Positions 24,501 to 36,700 of a DNA stretch of 64,000 nucleotides are shown here, one piece after another. The translations under genes and the position numbers were made by a program. The notes beneath the pieces were generated by a model that did no database searches, was not told the DNA's origin, and was given only the letters and a program-made list of their open reading frames with translations. Each line of letters opens with the position of its first letter. The stretch's first letter is position 1. Source of the DNA: Przewalskia tangutica (taxonomy: Eukaryota; Streptophyta; Magnoliopsida; Solanales; Solanaceae); contig CM056733.1 in assembly GCA_029844215.1 (NCBI GenBank), positions 47,009,142-47,073,141 on the forward strand, written 5' to 3'.

Positions 24501-24511
24501 CTATAAATACC
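24501..24511 (+). promoter_or_regulatory. TATA box of TR-GAG-2 5' LTR
   Basis: CTATAAATACC, with GGCCATTGGTTGG (CCAAT type) at about 24477-24489. A transcription start would be expected near 24535, at the GACTTCATTCATC stretch. Confidence 0.68.
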
Positions 24512-26427
24512 CCAGCTCAAGACTTCATTCATCAAAATGTTCCAAGTCTTGCTATCCTTCCCCTCTCCTCTTGTTTGACTCCGCCAGAGCCCCCTCCTAG
24601 TAAAGGCCCTTGGCCAGAAACCCTCCCCTTTGAGTGGCCTTTGTGGCGAAAGTTCCCCCTCCCATGTGGTGCTAGCCGTAGGTACCCCACACTAGCCTAG
24701 TTGTTTCGTATAATACCCTCCTTGTGGCATTGAAATACTTCTCCTAGTATTGTTATAATGCCCAAAATACCTTAGCCTTGTACCTTGTAGTATTCCAAAG
24801 ATACCTCTATACGTAGAGTCAAATACTACCTTTTGTCCTTTAGTATCAAACCGAAACCCTAAGGAAATCTTCATAGTTGGTTGAAGTATTTGAGTAAGTT
24901 GGTTAGAACTTCTAAGGGTTGTTTGGAGCGCGGAGTAGGAGCTAAACCTTGCTCGGGATCGACATTATAACTTGGATAATTTTGGGCTTATCGAGGTAAT
25001 TATCTTGTCCTCTATTGTAATTGGAAATTACATGTTTGTTAGAATATATAGTTGAAGTATCGTATATGGAACTATACTTAGTATTCGCAATGTCTTTTGA
25101 CTTAAGCTGAAGAATAAAGAATCGAATCAGATGTATTTACATAGGGTGTATTGCGATGAACTTGTGTAGTATTCTTGAGTAGAATTGTACACGTCCGGTA
25201 GGCGTGTAAACCCACTGGTTGGCTTGGTAGCCGGCCTCGATAGAGGAGGAGATTTCTGTTATGTTGCGGGGAGGTCTTCGAATTTTACGTAGAAAGATAG
25301 AAACTTGTGTTGTGGGGTTAATAGACGTTGTTGACGTGGATCGGTGAAAGGACTAAGAGTAGCGTATTCTACTCGAGAGTGGAAAGGGCTAGCAAGGTTG
25401 TAGTACTTGGAGCATTTTGCTTATTGTCGATAAATCGTCGCGAGGTATGTGAACCTCTTCCTATCTTTTCTAGCATGATTGTTGTGAACTATGTAGTACG
25501 GTAGACGTACATGTGCTAAGTGATTTGGTTGGTTTAAAACATAGGGTGTTATAATAGCTTAATGGGAAGTTAGTTATAACGACCTTATGTAGGTGAAAAT
25601 GGTTTCGATGTTAGAAGTTAAGAGACTTGATCTTATAAGATAAGAGACTTAACTTATTTGTTTTAATGTGGATGTTTGTGTGAAACCTCATTCGTGAGTA
25701 ATGAGTACTTGGTTTTTAAAGGGATAATGTTTCTTGATTTGGGAATCGTAATGTGTATCGGCAGAGACCATTGCGGCGTTAATAAAGGAAAATGTATTGA
25801 ATAATGATGTGTTGTATTAAAACCGGTAGAAACCTCCATCTGCATAGAAGCTAAGATAAGACAAAATGATATTACATTTTCTAGATCATGTCATTGTAAT
25901 AAGATCGTTATAAAAAAGAATAAACTACTCACATATATGACATATGTTACTCAATTGTTTTAAAAGAGATTGAGACTATGAGTTATTAAACCTTTCTAAA
26001 ATAAGTGACTTGAGCATTTGAAAATGAGAAGCTTGAGTAATTGAAACTAGGCAAACCGGAACTTAGGAAAGAATGTTGTTACTTGATTTTGAAAAGGAAT
26101 GTGGGTTGGTCATTCTAATACTACGGGTATAGGGTGATTTTTATAAAATTAATGGATCTCTTTTAAAAGAACTTAACGATGTAGTACTTTGGGGTTAAAA
26201 ACCGACTTTGGCATAAAATGAAAGTACTTTGAGTTGTGTGAAACTTGCCTATGCTTGTTGTTGTGAAACTTACCTATGCTTGTGATGATAGCCTTTGTTG
26301 TGCAAGTGTGGTATTTACGTGTTCTGCGTCTCGATAGAGGCGGTCGACTTGTTGAGAACTTACTTGGAGCGTCTTTGGCGGTGATGGAGAATTCCACGTA
26401 TGTTTCCATTTTGATTCTTGTCTTGTT

Positions 26428-26720
26428 GTTGATGTCACATGGACATGTCTACCGATGTAAATTCGGGGCATGCGGCCCGTGCGGTCGGGTTGATTACCCG
26501 ATATATTGTTATTGTGGTTACATGGACATGTCTACACCGGTAGAATTCGGGGCATGTGGCCGTGCGGCGGGGTTGATCACCCAAGATATTATTGTTGATG
26601 TCACATGGACGTGTTCACTGCGAGGTAGAATTCAGGGGCATGTGGCCGTGGGGCATTGGTATTATTGTTGCATCATGGACATGTCTACACCGTCTGAATT
26701 CGGGGCATGCGGCCGTGATG
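26428..26720. repeat. LTR minisatellite, about 80-85 bp x 3.5
   Basis: Units contain CACATGGACATGTCTACACC, GGGGCATG(C/T)GGCCGTG and a GATATATTGTTATTG-like tail. Equivalent to 32158-32430 in the 3' LTR. Confidence 0.85.
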
Positions 26721-27342
26721 CGAACATGATTGATGTTGTGGGCGTGAGACCATAGTTATATTTGAGTGATGACTTGAGGCGTGAGTCCACGGGACATATC
26801 GCTTTTATGTTGTGAATCGTAGTTTGGTTATCATACATGTCTCCCCTTTATATAGACTAGTATGATTTCATTCTGATATCTTTTTCTGATTTCACATACT
26901 TGGTACTGTTGTCTTGACCTCGCCCGGGCTGCGTTCATGCCGCAGTAGAGGTACATCGATCGTGGATCCTCGCTCTTAGGATCTCGGTTCAGCGTTTTGG
27001 GAAGCTCCGTTTCTCCGAGGCTTATCTTTTGGTATGTGTTCCACTGAGTTGTAGGTTCTTGTACATTCGTGGTATGGCGGGAGCCCTGTCCGTCATAGTT
27101 GTTGTAAATCTTAGAAGTGCAGTAATCTTGTTGTGGCGGGGTTGTAAAAGGATTAAACTGCTCGTTTTGAAAGAGTTGTATTTATTTATGTTATTGGAAG
27201 GTAACAGTTGGGTTGCTTTGTTTATGTTCATATATCTTGTTTCTTGTTTAAAGTTTTATTTTCCACTGGTTTTCTCGATGATTGTATCACTAGGGTGCCC
27301 GGATAAGGCACGATGCCCGGCCGGGCGGAGTCGTTACAAAAG

Positions 27343-27353
27343 TGGTATCGAGC
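27343..27353 (+). other. Primer binding site of TR-GAG-2, one base short
   Basis: TGGTATCGAGC: the Met-tRNA site with the A of its CAG lost. The same lesion is at 42546, which argues for a systematic sequence error rather than two mutations. Confidence 0.85.
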
Positions 27354-27537
27354 GCTTAATCCTCGGAAAGTGTCTACGCAGTGTCTAGTAGAGTCTTGAT
27401 TATCGATGTGTTGTGCACCACATCTATAATCGAGGAGGCTGAGACATTTAGGATTAGTTTCCATTCTTCTCATTCCGAGATCGTGCCTTAGAGTCGTGTT
27501 GTAAGTTGGACCCTCCGACGTATCTCGTTTTACCGTT

Positions 27538-28700
27538 ATGCCTCGCTAGCGCAACCAGAGCCCGAAGGGCAAGGCGGCCGAGTGCTGCTAGTGAGATCTG
27601 AGAGAATGCAGCGCGAGCCGGGCGATTACACGAGGTTGTGCTTGACGGCGGGTTTTGTAGCGCCGCCCGGCCAGCGAGTTTAGAGTCGCGGCCGTGGCGA
27701 TGAGACTCTGATACTGAGCATCCAGTCCCGATGCAGGCGGAGAGATGGGTTACAAGGAGATGGCGATTCTTGGCGGTCGTGGCGAGATATGAGGATAAAT
27801 TTGAATCACGGATTCGATTCGATGCACCATGGTTCACCCCGGCGAGATAGTTTGAGGCTACGGGACTTTACGAGTTGTAGCCCGCGAGTTTTATGGGTCG
27901 AGGCACGAGGATGATCCGCGAGAGTTCATCCGGCGATTCTGACGGATCATGCGGGTGATCAAGGCTTGAGGACCGAGTTCGTGACCTTTGGTTCGCATCG
28001 GTGCGTGATACCGCGATCGATTGGTTTGATTCATAGGAGCTTTCGGGAGAGCATGCACCTCCGCAGTATGGGATGAGTTTTGGGGCTTTCCTCACGCACT
28101 TCTTGCCTCCGCGAGATGAGAGACGCAGTAAACAATTTTGATGCTTAGACGAGCGGGCGTGCGGTTGGGAGTACAATGTGAGTTCGACTCATCGGCGTGC
28201 GTCAGCGTTGGTAGCTAGTATGGAGGATGAGTGCACCGATATGTTCTGAGGCTCGATGATTACATGTCGAGGCATGTTCAGTGTAGCTCTTGTACCGCAT
28301 GGACATTGCCGCATGCAGCTCACTGCCGGATGTGAGGCACGAGAGAGGTCGACGGAATGACGAAGATCAGCAGAAGAGGCGAACAACAGGTCCTTTGGTG
28401 ACTTTCGAGGCGGACCGCCTCGAAGATACTAGTTTTGTACCTCCGCCCGGTCTGAGTGGTCCTCCACAACCTTGAGTATTCGGGAGCGGTCGTGGCTCGC
28501 GGTTCAGTTTCGAGGAAGTAAGTGTTGGCGGATCGGTCACCCTACCTCGGTGTGGTCGATGTGGTAGACCGCATTTCGGGAGTGTCGTGGTGCGAGGAGC
28601 TTGTTATTTTGCGGCCAGCGGGGCCATTTGCGGAACTGTCAGACCAAGGGTAGCACGGATGTTACGACTCGACCCTACGGATCGATGGTGGTTCATCGCG
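27538..28700 (+). pseudogene. gag: Gag of TR-GAG-2, frame-broken
   Basis: Same order as TR-GAG-1 gag. Start ATG at 27538. An EFYGSRHEDDPREFIRR segment (27886-27936) is followed by the position-equivalent of VDWFDS near 28016, sequence equivalent to LAHFLPP near 28090, and a zinc knuckle at 28602-28639 (CGGCCAGCGGGGCCATTTG). Stops and frame changes interrupt every segment: one T is missing between the first two knuckle cysteines, and a TGA follows the GSRHEDDP segment. Sister copies share most of the sequence but break at different points, which again may reflect assembly indels. Would supply particle protein if intact. Confidence 0.78.
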
Positions 28701-29486
28701 CCTTCTGATTATGCGCCTGCGGTGAGCCTATGATTAGAGTGGAGCGGTAGCTTCAGGTATATCCTTAACCCTCTAGAGTTTTGGTATGCTTGTTATGATG
28801 GTCTCATTATTATGTGCTATGTACGAATAGCGTTGTGTTATTTGTGAGTTAGAAAACATGCTTAGTTGGGAGGATACGTATGGGGGCATGGTAAGTGTGA
28901 ACCTTAGACTATGTCACGACTGAGACCTTAGGGGTAAGGTCGTCTTGAGTTAAAGATTTATTTTTGACCCTTATCAGAGTAGTAGTATACGTGGGATTTA
29001 TTTGTGTGATAAGTCCGTGGGTAGTGTGAGATGGAAGTGGTAGCTTTCATGATGAGAATTAGTAAGATTGTTCCGGATCGGGGAACAAGAGTTTGGCGCG
29101 GTTGGGGGTCGGGTTGAGGGCCATTTGCGGGTCAACCCGTAACCCGGTTTGGGGTGGGTCGATTAGGTGGTCCCGCCGGTGGTAGGGTCACGAGGATGCT
29201 AGGCCCAGTTTGTATGACCATCGTATGAGTTGGTGGATATGTTCGACCGAGCGGATCGTGGGGCCGGAATGGCCTTAAGGAGATTGAAGTTAGTATGATG
29301 ACCAAGTTTGGAGGTAGTGACTCGGAGATTTTGAAGCGAGTAATGGTGAAGTATGGTACGTACTGGGAGAGTTCAAGTGTTCGATAAGGGCACGACGAGT
29401 AAGGAAAGAAGAGGACGTGTGTTATCTCGTGGCCAAGCTGTGGCGTTGGCAACTTGTTAGAGGAACTTCATCGATATCCGTCTTGA
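28701..29486 (+). other. Conserved non-gag block of TR-GAG-2
   Basis: No recognised domain. Contains CTTAACCCTCTAGAGTTTTG (about 28767) and ATGACCAAGTTTGGAGGTAG (about 29298), both shared with TR-GAG-1 and TR-GAG-3. Near its end a frame with NLLEELHRYPS is recognisable, with small changes, in all three copies. Confidence 0.6.
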
Positions 29487-29526
29487 GAAGGAACATTCGG
29501 GACAAATGTTTCTAAGGAGGGGAGAA
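29487..29526 (+). other. Polypurine tract and hairpin of TR-GAG-2
   Basis: AAGGAGGGGAGAA (29514-29526) abuts the 3' LTR. The upstream inverted repeat AACATTCG/CAAATGTT (29492-29510) has one mismatch. Confidence 0.88.
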
Positions 29527-30231
29527 TGTTATACCCCGTAGTTGCAGGGTATGTATGTGAGGACGTACGTACGAGAGTACGGCAGAAATTTTGAAAGAAA
29601 GAAAGATGTGAGTTTTCGACGGAAAAGTTTCCGGTTATTTGTGAAGAAAAAGGTTCGTTAATGGGAATTGGATTCCCAGATTTGGTATTTGGACTTCATA
29701 GATTATATTAGAATTTTGAGATTTTATTTTCGGAAATGGTCACGTGGGGCCCACGGGAGAAATTTACGGTTTTGTGGGATCCGCTTTGTTTTTGAGATTT
29801 CCGGTATTTTGGATATTTTCGGAAGACGAAATATTCTGGGCGAATCGGGGGGCGACACGTGTCACCCCCATGTGGCACCCTTGGCCGATTTTTACCTTTG
29901 TGCACAACACCCGGTTGGAGTCGTTTTTCGACGAAACGTTTTGCGTAGCTTGCGAAGGGAAAAATACGGCTATGTCGGTTTGTATTTTTGCGGATTTTTC
30001 CGAGCGACGGAACATTTTGGACCAACGAGAGGGCGGCACTTGGCACCCTCTCATTGGTGGGCAAGGTGGGCGGCACATGGGACGATTGGGAGATAAGGTT
30101 GGGCAAGATATTTGTGTAGATATTTGTGAGGGTTTTAAGGAGTAGGGTCTAGGGTGCACTTGGCTTGATCTTGGCCTTACACTTGCCTTGCACATGGCTT
30201 GATCTTGGCCATTGGTTGGCTTTTGGTTTTG

Positions 30232-30242
30232 CTATAAATACC
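30232..30242 (+). promoter_or_regulatory. TATA box of TR-GAG-2 3' LTR
   Basis: CTATAAATACC with the same CCAAT-type element upstream. In a 3' LTR it could start transcripts into the flanking family C LTR. Confidence 0.6.
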
Positions 30243-32157
30243 CTCGGCAAGACTTCATTCATCCAAAATGTTCCAAGTCTTGCTATCCTTCCTCTCCTCT
30301 TGTTTGACTCGTCAAGAGCCCCCTCCCTAGTAAAGGCCCTTGGCGAGAAACCCTCCCTTTGAGTGGCCTTTGTGGCCGAAAGTTCCCCTCCCCTGTGGTG
30401 CTAGCAGTGGGGTACCCACTGCTAGTTGTTTCGTATAATACCCTCCTCGTGGCATTGAAATACTTCTCCTAGTATTGTTATAATGCCCAAAATACCTTAG
30501 CCTTGTACCTTGTAGTATTCCAAAGATACCTCTATACGTAGAGTCAGGAATACTACCTTTTGTCCTTTAGTCTCAAACCGAAACCCTAAGGAAATCTTCA
30601 TTGGTTGAAGTATTTGAGTAGAAGTTAGTTAGAACTTCTAAGGGTTGTTTGGAGCGCGGAGTAGGAGCTAAACCTTGCTCGGGATCGACATTATAACTTG
30701 GATAATTTTGGGCTTATCGAGGTAATTATCTTGTCCTCTATTGTAATTGGAAATTACATGTTTGTTAGAATATATAGTTGAAGTATCTTGTATATGGAAC
30801 TATACTTAGTATTCTGCAATGTCTTTTGACTTAAGCTGAAGAATAAAGAAATGAATCGTATTTACATAGGGTGTATTGCGGTAGACTTGTGTAGTATCGA
30901 GTAGAATTGTACACGTCCGTAGGCGTGTAAACCACCGGTTGGCTTGGTAGTGGCCTCGATAAAGGAGGAGATTTACTGTTGTTGCGGGGAGGTCTTTGCC
31001 AATTTTACGTAGAAAGATAGAAACTTGTGTTTTGGGGTTAATAGACGTTTTGACCTTTATAGGTGAAAGTACTAAGAGTAGCGTATTCTACTCAAGGAGT
31101 GGAAAGGGCTAGCAAGGTTGTAGTACTTGGAGCATTTTGCTTATTGTCGATAAATCATCGCGAGGTATGTGAACCTCTTCCTATCTTTTCTAGCATGATT
31201 GTTGTGAACTATGTAGTACGGTAGACGTACATGTGCTAAGTGATTTGGTTGATTTAAAACATAGGGTGTTATAATAGCTTAATGGGAAGTTAGTTATAAC
31301 GACCTTATGTAGGTGAAAATGGTTTACTGATGTTAGAAGTTAAGAGACTTGATCTTATAAGATAAGAGACTTAACTTATTTGTTTTAATGTGGATGTTTG
31401 TGTGAAACCTCATTCGTGAGTAATGAGTACTTGGTTTTAAAGGGATAATGTTTCTTGATTTCGAATCGAGAATGTGTATCGGCAGACCATTGCAGCGTTA
31501 ATAAAGGAAAATGTATTGAATAATGATGTGTTGTATTAAAACCAAAAAACCTCCATCTGCATGAAGCTAAGATAAGACAAAATGATATTACATTTTCTAG
31601 ATCATGGCTGCTGTAATAAGATCGTTATAAACAAGAATAAACTACTCACATATATGACATATGTTACTCAATTGTTTTAAAAGAGATTAAGACTATGAGT
31701 TATTAAACCTTTCTAAAATAAGTGACTTGAGCATTTGAAAATGAGAAGCTTGAGTAATTGAAACTAGGCAAACTGGAACTTAGGAAAAGAATGTTGTTAC
31801 TTGATTTTGAAAAGGAATGTGGGTTGGTCATTCTAATACTACGGGTATAGGGTGATTTTTATAAAAGTAATGGATCTCTTTTAAAAGAACTTAACGTATG
31901 TAGTACTTTGGGGGTTAAAAACCCGGACTTTGGCATAAAATGAAAGTACTTTGAGTTGTGTGAAACTTGTCTATGCTTGTTGTTGTGAAACTTACCTATG
32001 CTTGTGATGATAGCCTTTGTTGTGCAAGTGTGGTATTTCTGTGTTACCGCGTCTCTCGATAGAGGGCCGGTCGACTTGTTGAGAACTTACTTGGGCGTCT
32101 TTGGCGGTGATGGAGAATTCCACGGGTATGTTTCCATTTTGATTCTTGTCTTGTTGT

Positions 32158-32430
32158 TGATGTCACATGGACATGTCTACACCGATGTAAATTAGGGGCA
32201 TGCGGCCGTGCGGTCGGGTTGATTACCGATATATTGTTATTGTGGTTACATGGACATGTCTACACCGAGTAGAATTGGGGCATGTGGCCATGCGGCGGGG
32301 TTGATCACCCGATATTATTGTTGATGTCACATGGATGTGTCTACACCGAGTAGAATTAGGGGCATGTGGCCGTGGGGCATTGGTATTATTGTTGCATCAT
32401 GGACATGTCTACACCGATCAGAATCCGGCA
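32158..32430. repeat. LTR minisatellite, about 80-85 bp x 3.5, 3' LTR
   Basis: Same units and order as 26428-26720, with single-base indels in the GGGGCATG and CACCGAG parts. Confidence 0.85.
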
Positions 32431-33061
32431 TGCGCCACGATGCGAACATGATTGATGTTGTGGGCGTGAGACCCATTGTTATATTTGAGTGATGACTTGA
32501 GGCGTGAGTCCCTTTCGACATGGCTTTTATGTTGTGAATCAGAGTTTGGTTATCATACATGTCTCTGCTTTATATAGACTAGTATGATTTCATTACGATA
32601 TCTTTTTCTGATTTCACATACTTGGTACTGTTATCGACCTCGCGAGGCTGCGTTCATCTGCAGCAGTAGAATACATCGGCCGTGGATCCTCGCTCTTAGG
32701 ATCTCGGTTCAGCGTTTTGGGAAGCTCCGTTTCTCGGAGGCTTATCTTTTGGTATGTGTTCCACGAGTTGTAGGTTCTTGTACATTCGGGGTATGGCGAG
32801 CCCTGTCCGTCATAGTTGTTAATAAATCTTAAGTGCAGTAATCTTGTTGTGGCGGGGTTGTAAAAGGATTAAGCTGTTCGTTTTGAAAGAGTTGTATTTA
32901 TTTATGTTATTGGAAGGTAACAGTTGGGTTGGCTTTGTTTTATGTTCATATATCTTGTTTCTTGTTTAAAGTTTTATTTTCCGCTGGTTTTCTCTGATGA
33001 TTGTATCACTAGGGTGCCCGGGATAAGGCACCAGTAACGGGCCCCGGAGCGGGTCGTTACA

Positions 33062-34046
33062 TTTTCGGATTAGGGTTCCAATAGCCCATAAACATATCAA
33101 ACTTCATACTATATAACACATGCTTGCTAAAATCCATAGCTACAACAATAAGTAAGTCTTAACTACTAAAACGACAAAATTTATACCTTTCCAAGCCCTT
33201 AAAATTTCTAAGATCCAAAGTCGCGCCTTAGAAATTCTTAGCTCCTTTCCTTAGGTTCCAATCCGCTCTAAGCACTCCTTAGAGGCCTATGAAGAACCCA
33301 TCTTCAAGTTCCAACTTCAAAGTTGAAGAACTCCTATAGTTTCCGCCTTGCGACTAACGTGAAAACTCCGTTTTTCCGAAATCTTTCTATTGAGATAACC
33401 TTGCAACACCCTTAGGAACATTGGGTTAAAGTCTTGTGGCTAATGGATCAAAACTACAAATTTTTCTCCTTTCTTTTCTTGCAAACCCGAGAGCACACAT
33501 GGGCACACACAGGCTCTCTCAATTTTTCTAAGTGTTCAAGACCTTGTCTTGCTACTAGTAGTATACTTATAACACAATGGAGGGCTTAGACTTAAACAAA
33601 TGTGAGGTTAGGATGAGTTTCACTTGGATCAAGCCTAGGTGGACAAGTTGACTTGTCAACAATATCAAGCTTTGGAAGACTTATCTTCTACCATGGTCAA
33701 TGACCATTTTACCCTTGCATATATTTCGACCAAGCCATGTGGGGTGCCACGACGCCTCTCTCATTCGTCCATAAAATTCAGTAACCTCGTGGGCAAAAAT
33801 GTAAAATTCCTCGGGTGGGCCCCACGTGACCAAATCCGTAAAAATAAATTTCCATAATTTTAATAAGTTCCATAATCTTCAAATAATGCCTTTTGAGAAT
33901 CCAATTCTCAACAACGAACATTTTTCCTTTCCGACGTTCGGAAGATTTTCCGTCGGAAAAACAATTCTTCCTTTCGTACTAATTTCCAAGTCTTGTTTCC
34001 TTTCGTACATTCTCTTATACATGTTCCGGACTTACGGGGTGTAACA
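33062..34046 (-). repeat. 5' LTR of family C, second segment
   Basis: Resumes with TTTTC and matches 17817-18803 of the left LTR through CTTACGGGGTGTAACA. The G-box region, CCACGTGTCGCC in the left copy, reads CCACGACGCC here. Confidence 0.93.
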
Positions 34047-35477
34047 TCTAGTATAACGGCTTTATGGGAAGTTGGTTATAATAGTTTTATGGAAAGTTAA
34101 AAATAGTGGTTTACTCTAAGTAATGTAAGTATGATAAATGATTTGAAATAATGAAAGGCAAATTGATTTGAAGGCATCAGTTGTTTAAGGTTTTAAAAGA
34201 AAGAAGTCACTTGATTTAGAAGCCTAAATGTATTTCAAAAAGGTATTGTGACTTCTTGAAAAATAGATGCGACTTGATACTACGGTTATTAGTATCTTGG
34301 AAATTTTATATGAAAAAGAATCATTTTAAAAGAGTAGAAGTACGTAGTACTTTGGGTTAAATTCCCGGATTGTTATAATGACATGTTAGTGCCTTAAGTA
34401 AACAAAAATGAGAGTGTATATGAATAAGACTAATAAGAAGTTAGGGGGGATTTCATAACTTGCTTATGTTATGTATGATAAGCCGGTAGCACTTATGTTA
34501 TGTTAGGATAAGCCGGTAGCACTTATGTTATGTATGATAAGTCGGTAGTGCTTATGTTATGTATGATAGCCGGTTGTGCTAGTTTATGTTATTCTTACGG
34601 GGTAAAGCCCCGGGTTACTACTAATTCCATGGATTTGCTACCCATGATGCGAGTGCGGCGTTTGTACTCATTGCGGGCCCACCGGGCCTAAGCGGGTGAA
34701 ATAGTCCTGTGCGGGTGAAATAGTCCTATGCGAGGAATACCTCATGCGGGTCCACACGACCTATGCGGGCGGATACATCCTATGCGAGGAAGTTACCTCA
34801 TTGCGGGTCCACAGGACCTATGCGGGTGAAATAGTCCCAGGACTAGGATTGCTCAATGATACTATGGGCAGGTGGCCCTACTTTGATCATGAGCCTCCTA
34901 TTTTTATGCAATAAAGTATACTCTTGTTTACTCTCATTGTTAGTAAGGCACAATGTACTGTTATTTGAGTTATCATACATGTCTCCAGCTTTATTTTAGA
35001 CTTATGATTTCACTACAGTACTTTCAGTTTCACATATTTGGTACATGTTGTACTGACATCTTTCGGGGGGCTGCGTTCATGCCGCAGGTAGAGTATACAG
35101 GTTGCTGATCCTCACTCTTAGGATCACTGTTCAGCTGTTGAGAAGCTCCATTATTCCGGAGGCTTACCCTTAGTACAGATCCCTGGTATGGTCGGTTGTT
35201 GTACATTCAGGGGTATGGCGGGGGCCTGTCCCACCACAGTTGTTATTCTTAGAGGTATGTAGTCATTTCTTGTGGATTGGGTTGTTAAAAAAAATGTATT
35301 GTTCTGTTTTTGGATTATGTAAATTGTATGAAAGGTGGCCTCATCGGCTAGCCTGTTGTTGTTTATTTTCTAAGTGTTTATTTGTGTTGTGTATGTTCCG
35401 CTGCTATTCTCTGATGTATACCTGAAAGGGGTGCCCAGGTAGGGCACCGGTCGCGGGCCCGGGGTTGGGTCGTGACA
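34047..35477 (+). repeat. LTR1, third segment, with 3' terminus
   Basis: Resumes with TCTAG and matches 41150-42541 of LTR2 (ATAACGGCTTTATGGGAAG, GTAGTACTTTGGGTTAAA, CATACATGTCTCC). Ends GGTCGTGACA at 35477 directly before the primer site. Confidence 0.88.
34463..34580. repeat. Minisatellite, about 33 bp x 4, in LTR1
   Basis: TTATGTTATGTATGATAAG plus CCGGTAGCAC, four copies with the last shortened. LTR2 has two to three copies at 41570-41650. A second set with GCGGGTGAAATAGTCCTATG and GGAATACCTCATGCGGGTCC follows at 34690-34845. Confidence 0.82.
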
Positions 35478-35481
35478 AAAG

Positions 35482-35493
35482 TGGTATCAGAGC
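35482..35493 (+). other. Primer binding site after LTR1
   Basis: Perfect TGGTATCAGAGC (initiator tRNA-Met), five bases past the LTR end. Confidence 0.92.
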
Positions 35494-36590
35494 AGTTAGT
35501 CCTCGGAAAGTGTCTACAGACCGTGTCTAGTAGAGTCTTGGTTATCGATATGTTGTGCACCACATCTATAACCAGGAGGCTGCAGGACATTTAGGATTGG
35601 TTTCCATTCTTCTCACTCTGAGATCGTGCGATAGAGCTGTGTGGTTAGGGTCGTCTCTCCCTAACAAGTTATGTTGATTGCAGCTACGAGAAAGGCAGCA
35701 GTGACCCAGGAAAGATTATGTGGATTGCGTATCCAGGTTGGTAATATTTGAAGTATAGTTGGTATTATGACATACAACTATACGAATTTATGTATGAGGG
35801 TCACATATGCGTTGCCTAGAATGATTTTAGATTACCAGGAATTGGTAAGGATTAAATAAATACCGGGAAGGTATGAAACAGTTTAATGAACTCTCATCAA
35901 GGTTTTACGTAGTAATTTGAGATAATTAGGAGATGATGAGCTGTCTGAGAAGGAAATGGACCCTTAAGAAGTTTAATTAAGGGACTTAATGGGAGACTAT
36001 GTTAGTAACTTAAGCTACGTGGTATGCTTAAGGGAATGGTATGGGTGAGACCCGTATGGAGTAAGTATGTTTGTTGTGGTCAAGACAACACGATTATGGT
36101 ATTACGAGAAGTTTTTGTACCCGATTACGGGGGGACTGATAAGGTAGGCTTGGAACATGGAAATTGCGAGCCTAAGAATATTGACAACCGCCGAGACCTT
36201 AGGTATATAAGGCCTTCTCGGGTAGTAAAAAGTTAAGTCAGACCAAGGATAAGAGTTAAGTACGACGCCGAGTCGGGTTGAATACCTATTAAGGGTCGCC
36301 CCATAATCTGTAATGGAATGGGATCAGTTGGTATTTGGGGGCCAGATTTAGTAAGGAAGTTATGTACATATGTTAGTATAAGCTTGGAAGTACGGAAAGC
36401 GTACGACCAGTGAAAAAAAGAGCAACCAAGTGTAAAGAAATAGAGCCTGAATCCATGAGAACCTTTCGAGGTGACTACACCTGTGAGTGTTGGGTGGTAG
36501 CTGAGCGGGTAGATAATAATTGCCGGTAACGATACAGTCGTTGGACCCTAGCAGACCTAGTAGAGTGGCATATATGGACGCGAGGTCATT
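35494..36590 (+). other. Internal1, 5' region without recognised gag
   Basis: Expected to hold gag, but I see none of the capsid or zinc-knuckle motifs of the TR-GAG elements. It has short frames only. The GAGACCTTAGGTATATAAGG stretch near 36190 resembles part of the unassigned TR-GAG block (28,900s). Internal2 (from 42557) is a homologous copy that keeps about 150 bases (43381-43529) deleted here near 36330. Confidence 0.5.
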
Positions 36591-36700
36591 ATGATTACGG
36601 GTTAGTTGGCCTCTTGTTATGCCAACGTTGACTACAGAGAGAGATTGATTCGGTACCAGTTTCCCGGTAAGCCGATTATCGAGTGGAAGGGAAGAGAAGT
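36590..36700 (+). pseudogene. Possible protease C-terminal remnant
   Basis: A broken stretch near 36640-36710 translates in pieces to FPGKPIIEWKGREVV, resembling the F-P-x-x-P-x-x-E-W-K-G segment that follows the protease of plant gypsy polyproteins. No D(S/T)G active-site motif is visible upstream and the frame is interrupted. The homologous part of internal2 is cut at 43872 by a solo LTR. Assignment rests on one short similarity and is tentative. Confidence 0.35.

Larger units (their letters stand above)
23822..27338 (+). repeat. 5' LTR of TR-GAG-2 (3517 bp)
   Basis: Begins TGTTATACCCCG and ends CGTTACA directly before the primer site. Carries a G-box palindrome (24140-24149), CCAAT and TATA (24501), and a minisatellite (26428-26720). 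Long frames in it are shared noise, some antisense. Confidence 0.95.
23822..33061 (+). mobile_element. TR-GAG-2: complete gag-only LTR element (9240 bp), TSD TTTTC
   Basis: Both ends are in the window: 5' LTR 23822-27338 (3517 bp), internal 27339-29526 (2188 bp), 3' LTR 29527-33061 (3535 bp). TTTTC flanks it at 23817-23821 and 33062-33066. LTRs begin TGTTATACCCC and end in TTACA. The internal region holds primer site, gag, the unassigned block and polypurine tract, and nothing resembling pol. It is inserted in the right LTR of family C and so is younger than that element. Confidence 0.96.
29527..33061 (+). repeat. 3' LTR of TR-GAG-2 (3535 bp)
   Basis: TGTTATACCCC to GTCGTTACA. Differs from the 5' copy mainly by small indels in G/C-rich stretches (e.g. 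24040-24300 versus 29745-30020). The near identity elsewhere suggests a young insertion. Confidence 0.95.
14717..34046 (-). mobile_element. Family C gag-only LTR element, TSD TCTAG, split by TR-GAG-2
   Basis: Outer termini TGTCACACCCC (14717) and GGGGTGTAACA (34046) are flanked by TCTAG at 14712-14716 and 34047-34051. The left LTR is 14717-18803 (4087 bp), the internal region 18804-20689, and the right LTR 20690-23821 plus 33067-34046 (about 4.1 kb after removing the insertion). The element is therefore about 10.1 kb with an internal region of only 1.9 kb, again gag-only. It is distinct from TR-GAG-1/2/3 in its ends and LTR arrays but related in its conserved LTR 3' third and internal 3' block. 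Confidence 0.93.

Noticed and set aside
29132..29452. Minus-strand frame of 106 codons in TR-GAG-2
   Set aside because: Antisense to the element in the unassigned block. No start context or domain, and not kept in the sister copies.
35482..35493. tRNA gene fragment
   Set aside because: TGGTATCAGAGC beside an LTR is a primer site. No cloverleaf or acceptor stem surrounds it.
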